Below are positions 24,678 through 33,206 of a DNA stretch of 54,303 bases, in pieces (the first letter of the stretch is position 1; each line of letters opens with the position of its first letter). Below the pieces are notes generated by a model. The model ran no database searches, was not told the origin of the DNA, and was given only the letters and a program-made list of their open reading frames with translations. Position numbers and translations under genes: made by a program. This DNA is from MWCR01 sp041665165 (GTDB lineage: Bacteria; Patescibacteriota; Patescibacteriia; 2-12-FULL-60-25), in contig JBAYJJ010000002.1 in NCBI GenBank assembly GCA_041665165.1, forward strand, positions 1-54,303, in the 5' to 3' direction.

Positions 24678-24860
24678 ATGCTCTCCCTGGACCAATGCCG
24701 CAAACATTTGCCGCCAGGACTCGCCAACATTACGGACGAGGAACTATTGAAAATAAGAAATGAGTTATACACATTCGGACGATTAGGACTCGAATCCTTC
24801 TTTAAGCAAAGCGGTTCGACGAGCTCCCCTTTGGTTATCTATAAAGAGCCTCACGAATGA
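24678..24860 (+). CDS. Small orphan protein, 60 aa
   Basis: ATG at 24678, 4 bp after the primase stop. The sequence has a helical core (ITDEELLKIRNELYTFGRLGLESFFKQ) of the sort seen in small adaptor or antitoxin-like proteins. No family recognised. Its place between primase and recombinase is typical of recombinase-accessory or copy-control genes. Confidence 0.65.
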   Translation: MLSLDQCRKHLPPGLANITDEELLKIRNELYTFGRLGLESFFKQSGSTSSPLVIYKEPHE

Positions 24861-24876
24861 GCTAACCTGTAAGTAT

Positions 24877-26418
24877 ATGCCTACCCAAAATATCACAAGA
24901 CCTGATACTTGCATCATCTATGCCCGGGTTTCTTCCAAGGAGCAAATTGAGGGCACAAGTCTCGAGACTCAAGAGATGCATTGCCGTGAATACGCGAAGC
25001 GCATGGGTTGGACTGTGGTTAATGTGTTCCTAGAACAGGGCGAATCTGCCAAAACAACTGATCGCACAGAATTTAAGAAGGCTATTATTTTCTGTACAGA
25101 CAAGAAACGACCAGTCGGTTACTTTTTGGTACACAAGTTAGATCGATTCGCACGAAATGCAGAGGATCATATCGCAGTTCGCGGGACGTTGCGACGCTCA
25201 GGTACAGAATTAAAATCCGTTTCGGAACAATTAGACGACTCTCCCATGGGCCAGGCTATGGAAAACATAACTGCTGTTTTCGCAGAACTTGATAACCGTA
25301 TCCGCGCAGATCGATCAAAAGGTGGCATGGTGGCCCGCGTAAAGGAGGGTATTTGGTGCTGGGCTCCTCCGTTGGGCTATCACAAACCTGTGAAGGGCAA
25401 GGGTACCAACATAGCACCCGACCCGATTAAGGGGCCATTGGTCAAATTAGGTTTTGAAGAGTACAGCAGAGGCATTTACACCTATGAAGCATTGGCTAAT
25501 CTTTTGGCCGGAAAAGGGTTGGTAACAAAAAAAAGCAACCCTCCGACTATGCAACTCATGGAAAAGTTGATACACAACCCGCTTTATTGCGGCAGGATAG
25601 AAGTATTCGATGAATGTATAAAAGGTAATTTCGCACCTCTGATCTCAGAAGAACTATTTGATGCCTGTCAAAAAATCGTGGATGGCCGCGGGTACAATGT
25701 AACCCCACGTTCAGCCAATAATCCAAAATTTCCATTGCGAGGATTTTTTAGATGTAGCGAGTGCAATGCTCCATTCACCGGCAGCGAGTCTACAGGGCGC
25801 AGGGGCGTAAAATACCCCTATTATCACCACCATGGGACAATGAAGTGTGGTTTATGTCGGTCCATTCCTAAACCCGTATTCGAACAGGTCTTTATGGAGT
25901 ACCTTGATTCACTCACTCCTAAGCAGGAATGTCTAGATCTTTTCAAGGCCGTTGTAATGGATATCTGGAAGTCTAATTTCAAACAGTATGACGAAGACAA
26001 TGCAAAAGTCACTAAAGAAATTCAAAAACTTGAACAGGAGCGACAGGCTATTTTTGCGTTACACCGGTCCGGTAAATATTCAGACGATGAATTTAAGGAA
26101 CAAAAAATAGTCATAGGAGAATTAATAAAACAGAAAAGAGGCCAATTACAAACTTATTGGTCGGATGAGCTAAATATGGACAAGGCATTGAATTGTTGTT
26201 TTAACTTTGTAACCACGGCATCTCAGAGCTGGCTTGAAGCTGACTATAAGACAAAGATTCAACTACAGGGTTTGGCATGCCCTCAAGGAATCGAATTCGA
26301 TGGACAGAATTGTCGAACCGCCAAAACAGCGCTTATCTATGAACTAAAAAAGAACCCATCGCTGGATTCTTCTTCTTTGGTAGCCTCTAGGGGAATTGAA
26401 CCCCTGTTAACGGCTTGA
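24877..26418 (+). CDS. Large serine recombinase (integrase)
   Basis: 513 aa, ATATG start. N-terminal catalytic domain: YARVSSKEQ with the nucleophilic serine, F-L-V-H-K-L-D-R-F-A-R-N, and SVSEQLDDSPMGQAMENITAVFAELDNR. Then the recombinase domain (CWAPPLGYH ... GKGLVTKKS), a zinc ribbon (CSECNAPF ... CGLC) and a coiled coil (about residues 370-430), as in large serine integrases. The last 14 codons (V-A-S-R-G-I-E-P-L-L-T-A-stop) lie in the tRNA-Glu gene, read antisense, so its C-terminus exists in this form only while integrated. This identifies the right attachment site. Confidence 0.93.
   Translation: MPTQNITRPDTCIIYARVSSKEQIEGTSLETQEMHCREYAKRMGWTVVNVFLEQGESAKTTDRTEFKKAIIFCTDKKRPVGYFLVHKLDRFARNAEDHIAVRGTLRRSGTELKSVSEQLDDSPMGQAMENITAVFAELDNRIRADRSKGGMVARVKEGIWCWAPPLGYHKPVKGKGTNIAPDPIKGPLVKLGFEEYSRGIYTYEALANLLAGKGLVTKKSNPPTMQLMEKLIHNPLYCGRIEVFDECIKGNFAPLISEELFDACQKIVDGRGYNVTPRSANNPKFPLRGFFRCSECNAPFTGSESTGRRGVKYPYYHHHGTMKCGLCRSIPKPVFEQVFMEYLDSLTPKQECLDLFKAVVMDIWKSNFKQYDEDNAKVTKEIQKLEQERQAIFALHRSGKYSDDEFKEQKIVIGELIKQKRGQLQTYWSDELNMDKALNCCFNFVTTASQSWLEADYKTKIQLQGLACPQGIEFDGQNCRTAKTALIYELKKNPSLDSSSLVASRGIEPLLTA
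26378..26418. other. Right attachment site region (attR) of the element
   Basis: The region where the recombinase frame and the 3' half of tRNA-Glu overlap. The exact crossover dinucleotide cannot be read from one copy. The matching left end was not found as a long repeat; a short candidate is TGGTAGCC at 2139-2146. Confidence 0.6.
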
Positions 26419-26452
26419 AAAGCCGCTGTCCTAACCATTAGACGAAGAGGCC
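26378..26452 (-). tRNA. tRNA-Glu (UUC)
   Basis: 75 nt with encoded CCA. On the minus strand: acceptor GGCCTCT pairs with AGAGGCT (G1-U wobble), D arm with GGTTAGGA, anticodon loop TTTTCAA (anticodon TTC) closed by GCGGC/GCCGT, T arm AGGGG-TTCAATT-CCCCT, discriminator A and CCA. It is the integration site of the element on its left; the recombinase gene ends inside its 3' half. The gene still encodes a full, foldable tRNA. Confidence 0.95.
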
Positions 26453-26481
26453 CCGTAAAATCTGCGTCGCAGATCACGGGG
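26451..26481. repeat. Inverted repeat at the 5' end of tRNA-Glu
   Basis: CCCCGT (26451-26456) pairs with ACGGGG (26476-26481), with a nested ATCTGC-GTC-GCAGAT stem. On the minus strand this is a leader hairpin that includes the first two bases of the tRNA. Confidence 0.65.
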
Positions 26482-26569
26482 CACTGCCCGGTAATCTGGT
26501 TTCCAAAAGTGCAGCCATATTAGCCTGGATAAGGTCGAATGTCAATAATAATCGGCAATGACGCCAACC

Positions 26570-26598
26570 TTGACAAAAGGCCTGTTTTTTGCTATTTT
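26570..26598 (+). promoter_or_regulatory. Promoter of the 146-aa orphan gene
   Basis: TTGACA at 26570-26575, 17-bp spacer, TATTTT at 26593-26598. The leader of about 53 nt carries GGAGG. Confidence 0.7.
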
Positions 26599-26657
26599 TC
26601 GTTCAAGTGATCCCGGCAACAGGGTTTGTTGCATGATGAATTTGGAGGTTCTTCACC

Positions 26658-27098
26658 ATGTACTTTCCGGATAACAGACGCACTGTCAAGAATCAAGTCA
26701 GGCTTTCCTTCAACTGCTCGAGGGCCAATGTCTCATTCGCCATTGTTGTCGAGTTCGTCGCCCAAGGCGTGAAGCTCGACCTGCCGACGGACAATGCCCA
26801 AGCTTCTGACGCTCATGTCCGCACCCCTCTCCCCGCTGGAGTTCAATTCCACGACGAGATGGGCAACCCCATGACCCCAGGCGATGGTCACATTGTTCCC
26901 AAAGGCCATAATGCCTGCTCGGTCAATGTGCTAGGAGTGAATTACGAGCTATTCACCGTAGAGTCGGTCGACGATGGCCAAGCCGCTGAGAGCCATGCGC
27001 CTGGAGGCACCCTCTATTTCCACGCCGCAGCCGCGATTCCTCCGGAGCTCGGCGGCAAAGGCATCCTGGAGGATGACCCGTATCACAGCCTGGAGTGA
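26658..27098 (+). CDS. Orphan protein, 146 aa, SD-led
   Basis: ATG at 26658 follows TTTGGAGG. The sequence is beta-rich (QVRLSFNCSRANVSFAIVVEFVAQGVKLDL) with a glycine/proline-rich middle, and no signal peptide or membrane helix. No family recognised. Base composition is richer in G and C than the element to the left. It is a stand-alone cassette with its own promoter, SD and strong terminator. Confidence 0.7.
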   Translation: MYFPDNRRTVKNQVRLSFNCSRANVSFAIVVEFVAQGVKLDLPTDNAQASDAHVRTPLPAGVQFHDEMGNPMTPGDGHIVPKGHNACSVNVLGVNYELFTVESVDDGQAAESHAPGGTLYFHAAAAIPPELGGKGILEDDPYHSLE

Positions 27099-27117
27099 TC
27101 AAGCCGCTATATCGTCA

Positions 27118-27160
27118 AACCCGCTAAGCACAAGGCTCGTGCTGTCAGCGGGTTTTGTGT
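27118..27160 (+). terminator. Intrinsic terminator of the 146-aa orphan
   Basis: AACCCGCT...AGCGGGTT stem with an inner AGCAC/GTGCT stem, followed by TTGTGTTTT. It lies 20 bases after the stop codon. Confidence 0.8.
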
Positions 27161-27161
27161 T

Positions 27162-29393
27162 TTAGTAAGTCACAAATATACTCCCCTTGGTCTTGTCTCT
27201 AAAAGAAAAAGTAATCGTCAGCGTTCGGCCGATTTTCATCATCACCAATTCTTCGCCTTCGGATAGATAGGTCTTATATCCCTGCGCTTCAAGATATGTT
27301 TGGACTGCTGTTTTATCGCTCTCGGTCATCAGCCGTCCCACGGTATATTCCAAACCGCCGGAAACATCCTTATTTAATTTTACTTCATTCGCGAAGATTT
27401 CATTCAAAACAGGCAAGAGCTCTTCGTGGATTAGAGAGGCGGATTTATACATCGCTTTGATGGCAACAGTATCTGCCGCATTTGCGTAATTTATTTCCGC
27501 CCAAGTTTTTGTTTTTGGCGGGATTTGGGACGGGAAAATTTTCGGCAAGCTAGAAACGGCCGGTATTGCTTGGGCAACATACGCGGCATAGATATCAGTG
27601 ACTTTCGTTTTTATAACCGGAGTTTTTGGCTGGACTTTTTTATCGATTTTTAAAGACAAGCTTTTTACCACGGGCTTAAAATCTTTCAAAGCGAGAAAAG
27701 GGCCGACATCCTTGATGGATAGGTCAGTGTAATCGGAAATCATGCCTTGGTTGTTGGCGGCATTGCCGTTGACGTCTAATTTAGCGAGCAAGGCGTCCGT
27801 AAAATAACCCTTTCCCATGCCATTGGTGTAATTCAAGATAGACGTGTTGTAGCTGCCGGCAAGGATCAAACCGTTGTCTGAGGTCAATGCCATGCCGTAA
27901 CCATAGACATAATCCTCCAGGCTGATTTTTTTTGACCACTGAGGATTAAAATCCGCATCTGTCTTTACCAGCAACAGGCCGTTGTTGAGGCGATTATCAA
28001 AACTCTTGGTGGTTTTTATATAATTTTCCCAGGCCAAAAGAAGTTCCGGGTCATTGGTTATCGTGCCTTTTTCACAATCATTTTCCCGATGCTTGCTTGC
28101 GCATAAATCGTTGAAAGGTTTGAGAGCTTCTTCGACAACCTCTGCCTTATTTTCGTGGTCGCTTCTGGTAGGCGGAAGATAATCCAGTTTAAAAACAAAA
28201 CCATTGTCTTTTGTCTTGATTATTTTCGCCTCGCTGATATTATCGCCGTATTGCATGCCTATTTTTATGGCTTTGGCCCACTGCAGTTCGCCGGATTTAT
28301 TGATTTTGACGGCTGCCAGCGAATATTTTCCGGCTGGAGTAGACCAGATGGAGCCGGCGGATAAAAGCGGGGAAAGGAAGCCTAGGGCCATGTAGCCGTC
28401 AGGTGTTTGTTGGATAGCGTAAAATTTTCCGGCCGCACTTCGCTTGGTCCTGTAATGCATCTTGGTATGGCCGTCCTCCCCGGTTGTGTAGATGGATTCT
28501 TCCAAGGGAACAATCTCTAAACTTTTCGTCCACTCAATTCCAAAACTTGAATTGAATTTAACGACCACCGGCACAGTCGTGTCCTCAAATTTTTCAGTTG
28601 AGCTGCTTTCTCTGCCTGCGGTTTTGACGCTACCTAAAGCTATATAACCGCCTTCAGCCAAGGGTTGAATGTCAGCATTGCTCATTTCCATCTTTTTTGA
28701 CCATTCATTCTTCCCGTCTTTATTGAATTTAGCCAGCACGAAATCAGTCGGTGCGGTTTTTTTGCCATAACCTGTCTGGGTAAAATATCCGGAGAATATA
28801 AATCCGCTGTCTTTTGTGGCGTAAACCTTATAAACGCGGTCAGTCGAATAATCACCGATCATTTTGGTCCAAAGATGGTTGCCTTGCTTGTCGAATTTAG
28901 TCAAAAAAACATCATCCCACTTTTCTTTTTGTTTTAAATAACTTCTATCAACAAAGCCTGCACCTTGGCTGGCCATTAAAAAGCTGCCATCTTCAAGCTC
29001 AACCACATCTCGGCCATATTCTTCGCCCTTTTTGGCGGCTCCGGCATAGCTTTTGTCAATGCTGACTGAATGGAATGATTGGAAAAGCTTGGTCCACTGC
29101 ACATTGCCTTGGGCATCGACTTTAGTGATAAAAGCATCATCATCAGAGGGTGTTCCTTGTTTGTCATAAAGACCTTGGCCGGTAAAAATATAGCCGCCAT
29201 CCTTTGTTTGCGAAATGCCTCTGGCCGGCGACCAATCCTGAATCCGATAATGCTTAACAAAAGTAATGGTTTTGTCGCCATCTGGAGAAGCCTGGACTCG
29301 AATGGCAACCCAGACAATCAAGGCGCAGACAATAACTGCTGAAACTGCAAAAATATATTTATATTTTTTGAAGGAGGATCGTCGAAAGTTCAT
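27162..29393 (-). CDS. Secreted or membrane-anchored beta-propeller protein
   Basis: 743 aa, ATATG start, weak -10 (TATGAT) at 29408-29413. A signal anchor (YIFAVSAVIVCALIVWVAIRVQA) is followed by about seven blades, each with a pattern such as D-A-F-I-T-K-V-D-A-Q-G-N-V-Q-W-T-K and (D/N)-x-G-(F/Y)-I-(F/L)-x-G. This is a WD/TolB-like propeller exposed outside the membrane. After the propeller (about residue 570) comes a Pro/Lys linker and a C-terminal alpha/beta domain (LIHEELLPVLNEIF ... KTYLSEGEEL). A role in surface binding is likely; the ligand is unknown. Confidence 0.8.
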   Translation of the reverse strand: MNFRRSSFKKYKYIFAVSAVIVCALIVWVAIRVQASPDGDKTITFVKHYRIQDWSPARGISQTKDGGYIFTGQGLYDKQGTPSDDDAFITKVDAQGNVQWTKLFQSFHSVSIDKSYAGAAKKGEEYGRDVVELEDGSFLMASQGAGFVDRSYLKQKEKWDDVFLTKFDKQGNHLWTKMIGDYSTDRVYKVYATKDSGFIFSGYFTQTGYGKKTAPTDFVLAKFNKDGKNEWSKKMEMSNADIQPLAEGGYIALGSVKTAGRESSSTEKFEDTTVPVVVKFNSSFGIEWTKSLEIVPLEESIYTTGEDGHTKMHYRTKRSAAGKFYAIQQTPDGYMALGFLSPLLSAGSIWSTPAGKYSLAAVKINKSGELQWAKAIKIGMQYGDNISEAKIIKTKDNGFVFKLDYLPPTRSDHENKAEVVEEALKPFNDLCASKHRENDCEKGTITNDPELLLAWENYIKTTKSFDNRLNNGLLLVKTDADFNPQWSKKISLEDYVYGYGMALTSDNGLILAGSYNTSILNYTNGMGKGYFTDALLAKLDVNGNAANNQGMISDYTDLSIKDVGPFLALKDFKPVVKSLSLKIDKKVQPKTPVIKTKVTDIYAAYVAQAIPAVSSLPKIFPSQIPPKTKTWAEINYANAADTVAIKAMYKSASLIHEELLPVLNEIFANEVKLNKDVSGGLEYTVGRLMTESDKTAVQTYLEAQGYKTYLSEGEELVMMKIGRTLTITFSFRDKTKGSIFVTY

Positions 29394-29451
29394 ATGATTA
29401 TTCGGTAATCATAGCATTTTATGAGAAGTGGCACAAAAGACCATTTCCGGA

Positions 29452-30285
29452 CTATTTGAGTTTCTTTGGTGATTTTTTAGCCAGCAAAAAATTTCCTGAT
29501 GAAATAACTGGTTTGCCGGTTCGTGATTCAATCTCTTTGCGCGCATTTCCGGCTACAGACCCGCCCTGCCAGGCGGCTTTGCGGTTTTCGACAAGACCCT
29601 TGGCGTCACGCTTGCGTGCGATTTCAGTCGTCGAGACTTCGCCAAGCATGTTCAAGACCAACTCCAGATTGGTCATATGGTCACGCAGATTTTGCGATTT
29701 GAGGCCTTTCACTTTTTTGTACTGCCTTGTTTTCATGCCAGCCCAGGCCTCAGTGATATCGTCCGTCAAGATTGCGTATTCTGGCTTCTCAATACCGCGA
29801 TTCTTCCATTCAGTTGTCAGCTCATGCCGAATTTCGATGCTCTTCATGCGCTGGGCAACCCACTCTTCCGAATATCCTTTCTTGCGGTAATAATCTCCAG
29901 CGCGATGAATAGCGATTTCCGGATCCTCAATTTCTTTCAAACGTTCATATCCGACTTTAGCCAACCATTGTTTGAACGGCTCGGCCTTGGGGGACGGGAT
30001 GGATTGGATAAGGCGTAAAACGGTTTCAGTATCTGCACAGTCTGTAGCGTATTTTTTACCGTCCTTAGCCAAGAATTTCAGTTGTCCGATTTTTTCGGAC
30101 AACTGAAATCCTTCGTCTTTAAGCTTCTTTTTCAGATCATTCCAATATTTTCGAGGCCGAGGGGTCCCTGTAAGGATTTCTATAATATCCACAATACTAA
30201 AAAACCATTGCTCAACTATTTCGTCCCAGACGCGTCTAACCTCTTTTTGTTCGAACAGGACAATGGACGTTGTTTTATCGCTCAT
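29452..30285 (-). CDS. BRO-N / DinD-like protein
   Basis: 277 aa, ATATG start, overlapping the preceding gene by ATGA. N-terminal BRO-N domain: VLFEQKEVRRVWDEIVEQWFFSIVDIIEILTG, W-N-D-L-K-K-K-L, and T-E-T-V-L-R-L-I-Q-S-I-P-S-P-K-A-E-P-F-K-Q-W-L-A-K-V-G. The C-terminal region (GNARKEIESRTGKPVISSGNF) matches the long form of DinD, the DNA-damage-inducible protein D. Family members bind DNA or modulate repair; a phage-antirepressor origin is common. The second gene of a two-gene unit with the pRiA4b-type gene. Confidence 0.85.
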   Translation of the reverse strand: MSDKTTSIVLFEQKEVRRVWDEIVEQWFFSIVDIIEILTGTPRPRKYWNDLKKKLKDEGFQLSEKIGQLKFLAKDGKKYATDCADTETVLRLIQSIPSPKAEPFKQWLAKVGYERLKEIEDPEIAIHRAGDYYRKKGYSEEWVAQRMKSIEIRHELTTEWKNRGIEKPEYAILTDDITEAWAGMKTRQYKKVKGLKSQNLRDHMTNLELVLNMLGEVSTTEIARKRDAKGLVENRKAAWQGGSVAGNARKEIESRTGKPVISSGNFLLAKKSPKKLK

Positions 30286-31040
30286 ATTTTTTGGTGATTA
30301 TTAGCTTGGTCGAACGCGTTCTTCAGTTCATTCTTGGTCAACTCCCGGCCTTGTTTAGCGGCTTCTTGCATCGCCTGGCAGATTGAACAGTCGTCAAAAG
30401 GCACAAAAGATTTCAGATCTTCTGCGCCCTCTTCCGTTGATTCGTCCTCGTTCCAGTCCGGATATTGTTCAGGCGCTACGCCGTGCTGATTTATCAGCCG
30501 TGGGAAAAGGGAGGTTTTACCGCTGTATCCCCGTTGGCCTTTATAGAGAATCTCGAACTCGTGACCGTCGCCGAAATCGAAACTGAAATGAAATTTTGGA
30601 AATTTTTCGTAATCAATTTGGTAAATTTTGACACTTTGGGTTTTATAAGTCGGATGTGGGTCGTCTTCTACGCCTTCGCTGAATATGCTTGTCCATCCAA
30701 AAGGATAGCTGCGCGTTTTTCCAAGAGATTTAGGAAAAGTGAAAGCATGCAAATGGTCGTTCGCCCAGCCCATGGCATCAATAATGGATTCCGCCATCTC
30801 TTCAAGCGTCTGCTCGCTAGCAATCTCAATATCCCGCCAAACGGGTTTCTTATTCAAGTATTTGGCTCTAAACAAGTAAATATCCTTCGCGGGTGCGGAG
30901 TCTAAGAGTACTTTGTCCATATAATTTTTATATTCTTCGTATTCGTGGAGGACGTTTTTGAGATAATCCACATGGCGTTTTTCCTTTATGGCTTTATTGA
31001 TAGATTTGTGAAAATCTCCTTCATATAGCACTGGTTTCAT
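30282..31040 (-). CDS. pRiA4b ORF-3-like protein
   Basis: 252 aa from ATG 31040 (CATATG), with a -10 (TAATAT) eight bases upstream; the longer frame to 31235 is rejected. Core: Y-L-F-R-A-K-Y-L ... W-R-D-I-E-I-A-S-E-Q-T-L-E-E-M-A-E-S-I-I-D-A-M-G-W, then F-D-F-G-D-G-H-E-F-E-I-L-Y-K and P-E-Q-Y-P-D-W-N, typical of plasmid pRiA4b ORF-3 family proteins, which are of unknown function and common on mobile elements. A C-terminal helical part includes C-S-I-C. Its TGA overlaps the BRO-N start. Confidence 0.85.
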   Translation of the reverse strand: MKPVLYEGDFHKSINKAIKEKRHVDYLKNVLHEYEEYKNYMDKVLLDSAPAKDIYLFRAKYLNKKPVWRDIEIASEQTLEEMAESIIDAMGWANDHLHAFTFPKSLGKTRSYPFGWTSIFSEGVEDDPHPTYKTQSVKIYQIDYEKFPKFHFSFDFGDGHEFEILYKGQRGYSGKTSLFPRLINQHGVAPEQYPDWNEDESTEEGAEDLKSFVPFDDCSICQAMQEAAKQGRELTKNELKNAFDQANNHQKI

Positions 31041-31048
31041 ATGGCTTA

Positions 31049-31077
31049 ATATTATCTTGGCAATGTCAATAAAACAA
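31049..31077 (-). promoter_or_regulatory. Leaderless promoter of the pRiA4b-type gene
   Basis: TTGTTT (complement of 31072-31077), 17-bp spacer, TAATAT (complement of 31049-31054); eight bases to the ATG at 31040. Confidence 0.65.
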
Positions 31078-31100
31078 TAGCCGCTTCCTTGGTCAATATA

Positions 31101-31129
31101 TTGACACCGCTCCTCCCAGCCACCACAAT
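31101..31129 (+). promoter_or_regulatory. Leaderless promoter of the PIF1/RecD-like gene
   Basis: TTGACA at 31101-31106, 17-bp spacer, CACAAT at 31124-31129; eight bases to ATG 31138. It is divergent from the pRiA4b-type promoter. Confidence 0.65.
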
Positions 31130-31137
31130 ACATCCCA

Positions 31138-32487
31138 ATGAAGCTGGAGAGGACGCCGGAGTTTGAAGAAGCTTTGCAAAAAATGGAAAACGGCAAGGCT
31201 TTTGTTTTTATTACTGGCCGCGCTGGTACTGGCAAAAGTACTCTTTTGCGTCACTTTGTGGAGCAGGGGAGGATAAAAGCCCCGGTGTTGGCACCGACCG
31301 GCGTTGCCGCGCTCAATGTCCAGGGTGAAACAATCCATCGCTTTTTCAAAATCCCGCCAGGCTGTGATTTGGAGACTGCGTGCATGGAAGCAGAGACCAG
31401 AAGAAAGCCAGAGATCTATCGCCAGATCCAAGCCATGATTATTGATGAGATTTCCATGCTTAGGGCTGACTTGTTGGATGCTATGGACGTGTTCTTGCAA
31501 GTCATCCGCCATGATAAGCGCCCGTTTGGCGGCGTGCGCGTCATCGGCATCGGCGACTTGTATCAACTCCCGCCTGTGGTGACCACATATGACCAAGATG
31601 AATTTGCGCAAAAATATAAAACGCCGTATTTTTTCTCATCCACTGCTTACAAGCGTTTGCATACTGCCGGGCAAATTGATTTTACTGAGCTGACCAAGAT
31701 TTACCGCCAAAAAGACCAGGCGTTCATCAGCCTTTTGAATGCGATCCGCGAACGCGAAATAAGCGAGGAACAACTGCTGCAACTGAACGCGCGCATAATC
31801 GAAACACCGCCGCCAGAGGGGTCGATCGTGCTGACGCCGACTAATGAGGCGGCTGATACGCTGAATCAATCCAAGATGGGAAAGCTCGGCACGCTCATGC
31901 AGATTTTTGACGGAGAAGTCGAAGGCAAATTCCAGGAAAAGGACATGCCCACTGATTTGTGTTTGGGTCTGAAGGTCGGAGCGCGCATCATGTGCGTGGC
32001 CAATGACTTGAACCACAAATTCGTGAATGGCAGTTTGGGCTGGGTCATTGCGTTCAATGAAATAGATGGGGAGCGCACTGTCCTAGTCCAGCTTGATGAT
32101 GCAAAAGAGCCGACTGTTATCGCACCGTATACTTGGAAAATCCAGCGCACCAAATTCAATCGCAGAACAGGCAACTTGGAACAGAAGCCAGTGGGCAGTT
32201 TCAAACAAATCCCTTTGCGCTTGGCCTGGGCAGTCACCATCCATAAAAGCCAGGGCAAAAGTTTTGACCAAGTCACTCTTGATTTAGGCCGGGGAGCATT
32301 CGCAGCCGGGCAAATCTACGTGGCTTTGAGCCGTTGCAGGACGCTTGAAGGCCTGAGCCTGATCAAGCCCATCACCAAATGGCAACTCAAAGCCAATGAC
32401 CACTTGAATTATTTTTTTAATGAGGTCTTGAACCAACCGCCCGAAGTTGAGTATTTGGATGAAGAGGGGCAGATGGTGATTTATTGA
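31138..32487 (+). CDS. PIF1/RecD-like SF1B helicase
   Basis: 449 aa. Motif I FITGRAGTGKSTLL, motif Ia LAPTGVAAL, motif II MIIDEISMLRADLLDAMD, motif III GDLYQLPPV, and C-terminal motifs V/VI VTIHKSQGKSFDQV and IYVALSRCRTLEGL. This is the 5'-3' SF1B helicase core, about the length of a minimal PIF1. It probably acts in genome maintenance. There is no SD; the promoter layout points to a leaderless transcript. The divergent neighbour is the pRiA4b-type gene. Confidence 0.9.
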   Translation: MKLERTPEFEEALQKMENGKAFVFITGRAGTGKSTLLRHFVEQGRIKAPVLAPTGVAALNVQGETIHRFFKIPPGCDLETACMEAETRRKPEIYRQIQAMIIDEISMLRADLLDAMDVFLQVIRHDKRPFGGVRVIGIGDLYQLPPVVTTYDQDEFAQKYKTPYFFSSTAYKRLHTAGQIDFTELTKIYRQKDQAFISLLNAIREREISEEQLLQLNARIIETPPPEGSIVLTPTNEAADTLNQSKMGKLGTLMQIFDGEVEGKFQEKDMPTDLCLGLKVGARIMCVANDLNHKFVNGSLGWVIAFNEIDGERTVLVQLDDAKEPTVIAPYTWKIQRTKFNRRTGNLEQKPVGSFKQIPLRLAWAVTIHKSQGKSFDQVTLDLGRGAFAAGQIYVALSRCRTLEGLSLIKPITKWQLKANDHLNYFFNEVLNQPPEVEYLDEEGQMVIY

Positions 32488-32591
32488 CGCTGCGCTAGCG
32501 CGAATTATCACCGCCTGGGGCGGGATCCCGCAAAAGCATATCATTACTGCGGAGGCGGGACGAATACGAACGAATGTACGAATTGGTTTTA

Positions 32592-32638
32592 GAAAACAAA
32601 AAGCGCACCCGAACGGCTGGAGCGAGTGGGCTCTTTGC
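32592..32638 (-). terminator. Candidate terminator of the 141-aa orphan
   Basis: On the minus strand, AGCCCAC...GTGCGCT with a long loop, followed by TTTTTGTTTT. Other small palindromes (GCGCTAGCGC, GCGGGATCCCGC) lie between 32487 and 32535. Confidence 0.4.
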
Positions 32639-32655
32639 CGCGCGGATGCGTGAGT

Positions 32656-33081
32656 TTAGTTGCCCTGTTGGTACTCTTCGAACCAGTTGGGGCGAGGTGG
32701 ATGGAGCACGTCAACCATATCTGGCGACAGCTTCCTCACAGCGTCCGTATAAAGGCGGTCGTGTTCGGGCATCATGGCCACGATAGTGCTCTTCACGCGA
32801 CTAATGTCGCCGAGAGCAAGGATGAGCGCTCTGCCACCGAACCAGTGCCAGTCGACGGGCTGGCCCGAGCGCTTAGCCACTCGCTTGACCCACTTCTCGA
32901 TAGCGTTCGAACCGATGGTCGAGGTGACCATCACACACTCGCCGTTCTCGTAGATGTTGGTGTCGGCGGGCGGCGGCGTGGGGCCGTCGGTACTCATTCC
33001 GTAGCTACAGTCCTGTACTGCGCCTGAGCGCTTCCAGATATCCCTGAAACGTGGGTCATTGACCTTGCTGCGATTGGGCAT
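32656..33081 (-). CDS. Orphan protein, 141 aa, SD-led
   Basis: AAGGAGAG lies seven bases before ATG 33081. The protein has one short N-terminal cysteine (DCSYG), a Pro/Asp-rich segment (DGPTPPPADTN), a central strand-helix part (CVMVTSTIGSNAIEKWVKRVAKRSG) and GGRALILALGDISR. No family recognised. It is monocistronic with its own promoter, and its composition is richer in G and C than tsaD beside it. Confidence 0.7.
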   Translation of the reverse strand: MPNRSKVNDPRFRDIWKRSGAVQDCSYGMSTDGPTPPPADTNIYENGECVMVTSTIGSNAIEKWVKRVAKRSGQPVDWHWFGGRALILALGDISRVKSTIVAMMPEHDRLYTDAVRKLSPDMVDVLHPPRPNWFEEYQQGN

Positions 33082-33117
33082 TGCTCTCTCCTTTTAGGTA
33101 GGAATCAGAACGATATA

Positions 33118-33146
33118 TAAATATCATAAAATGAGGGTTTTGTCAA
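33118..33146 (-). promoter_or_regulatory. Promoter of the 141-aa orphan
   Basis: TTGACA (complement of 33141-33146), 17-bp spacer, TATTTA (complement of 33118-33123). The leader of about 30 nt contains AAGGAGAG. Confidence 0.75.
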
Positions 33147-33170
33147 TAGTCCTGAGGTGGTATTAGACTA

Positions 33171-33199
33171 TTGATTTATTAGCCAAAATCAGATAGTAT
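33171..33199 (+). promoter_or_regulatory. Leaderless promoter of tsaD
   Basis: TTGATT at 33171-33176, 17-bp spacer, TAGTAT at 33194-33199; seven bases to ATG 33207. This favours the start at 33207 over the ATG at 33198, which overlaps the -10 box. Confidence 0.6.
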
Positions 33200-33206
33200 G
33201 CAATCC

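Noticed and set aside
30383..30905. Plus-strand open frames opposite the pRiA4b-type gene
   Set aside because: They are shadows of the minus-strand gene, with no SD and no conserved motif.
31093..31611. Minus-strand frame opposite the PIF1/RecD-like gene
   Set aside because: It is antisense to the helicase motifs and has no recognisable protein features.
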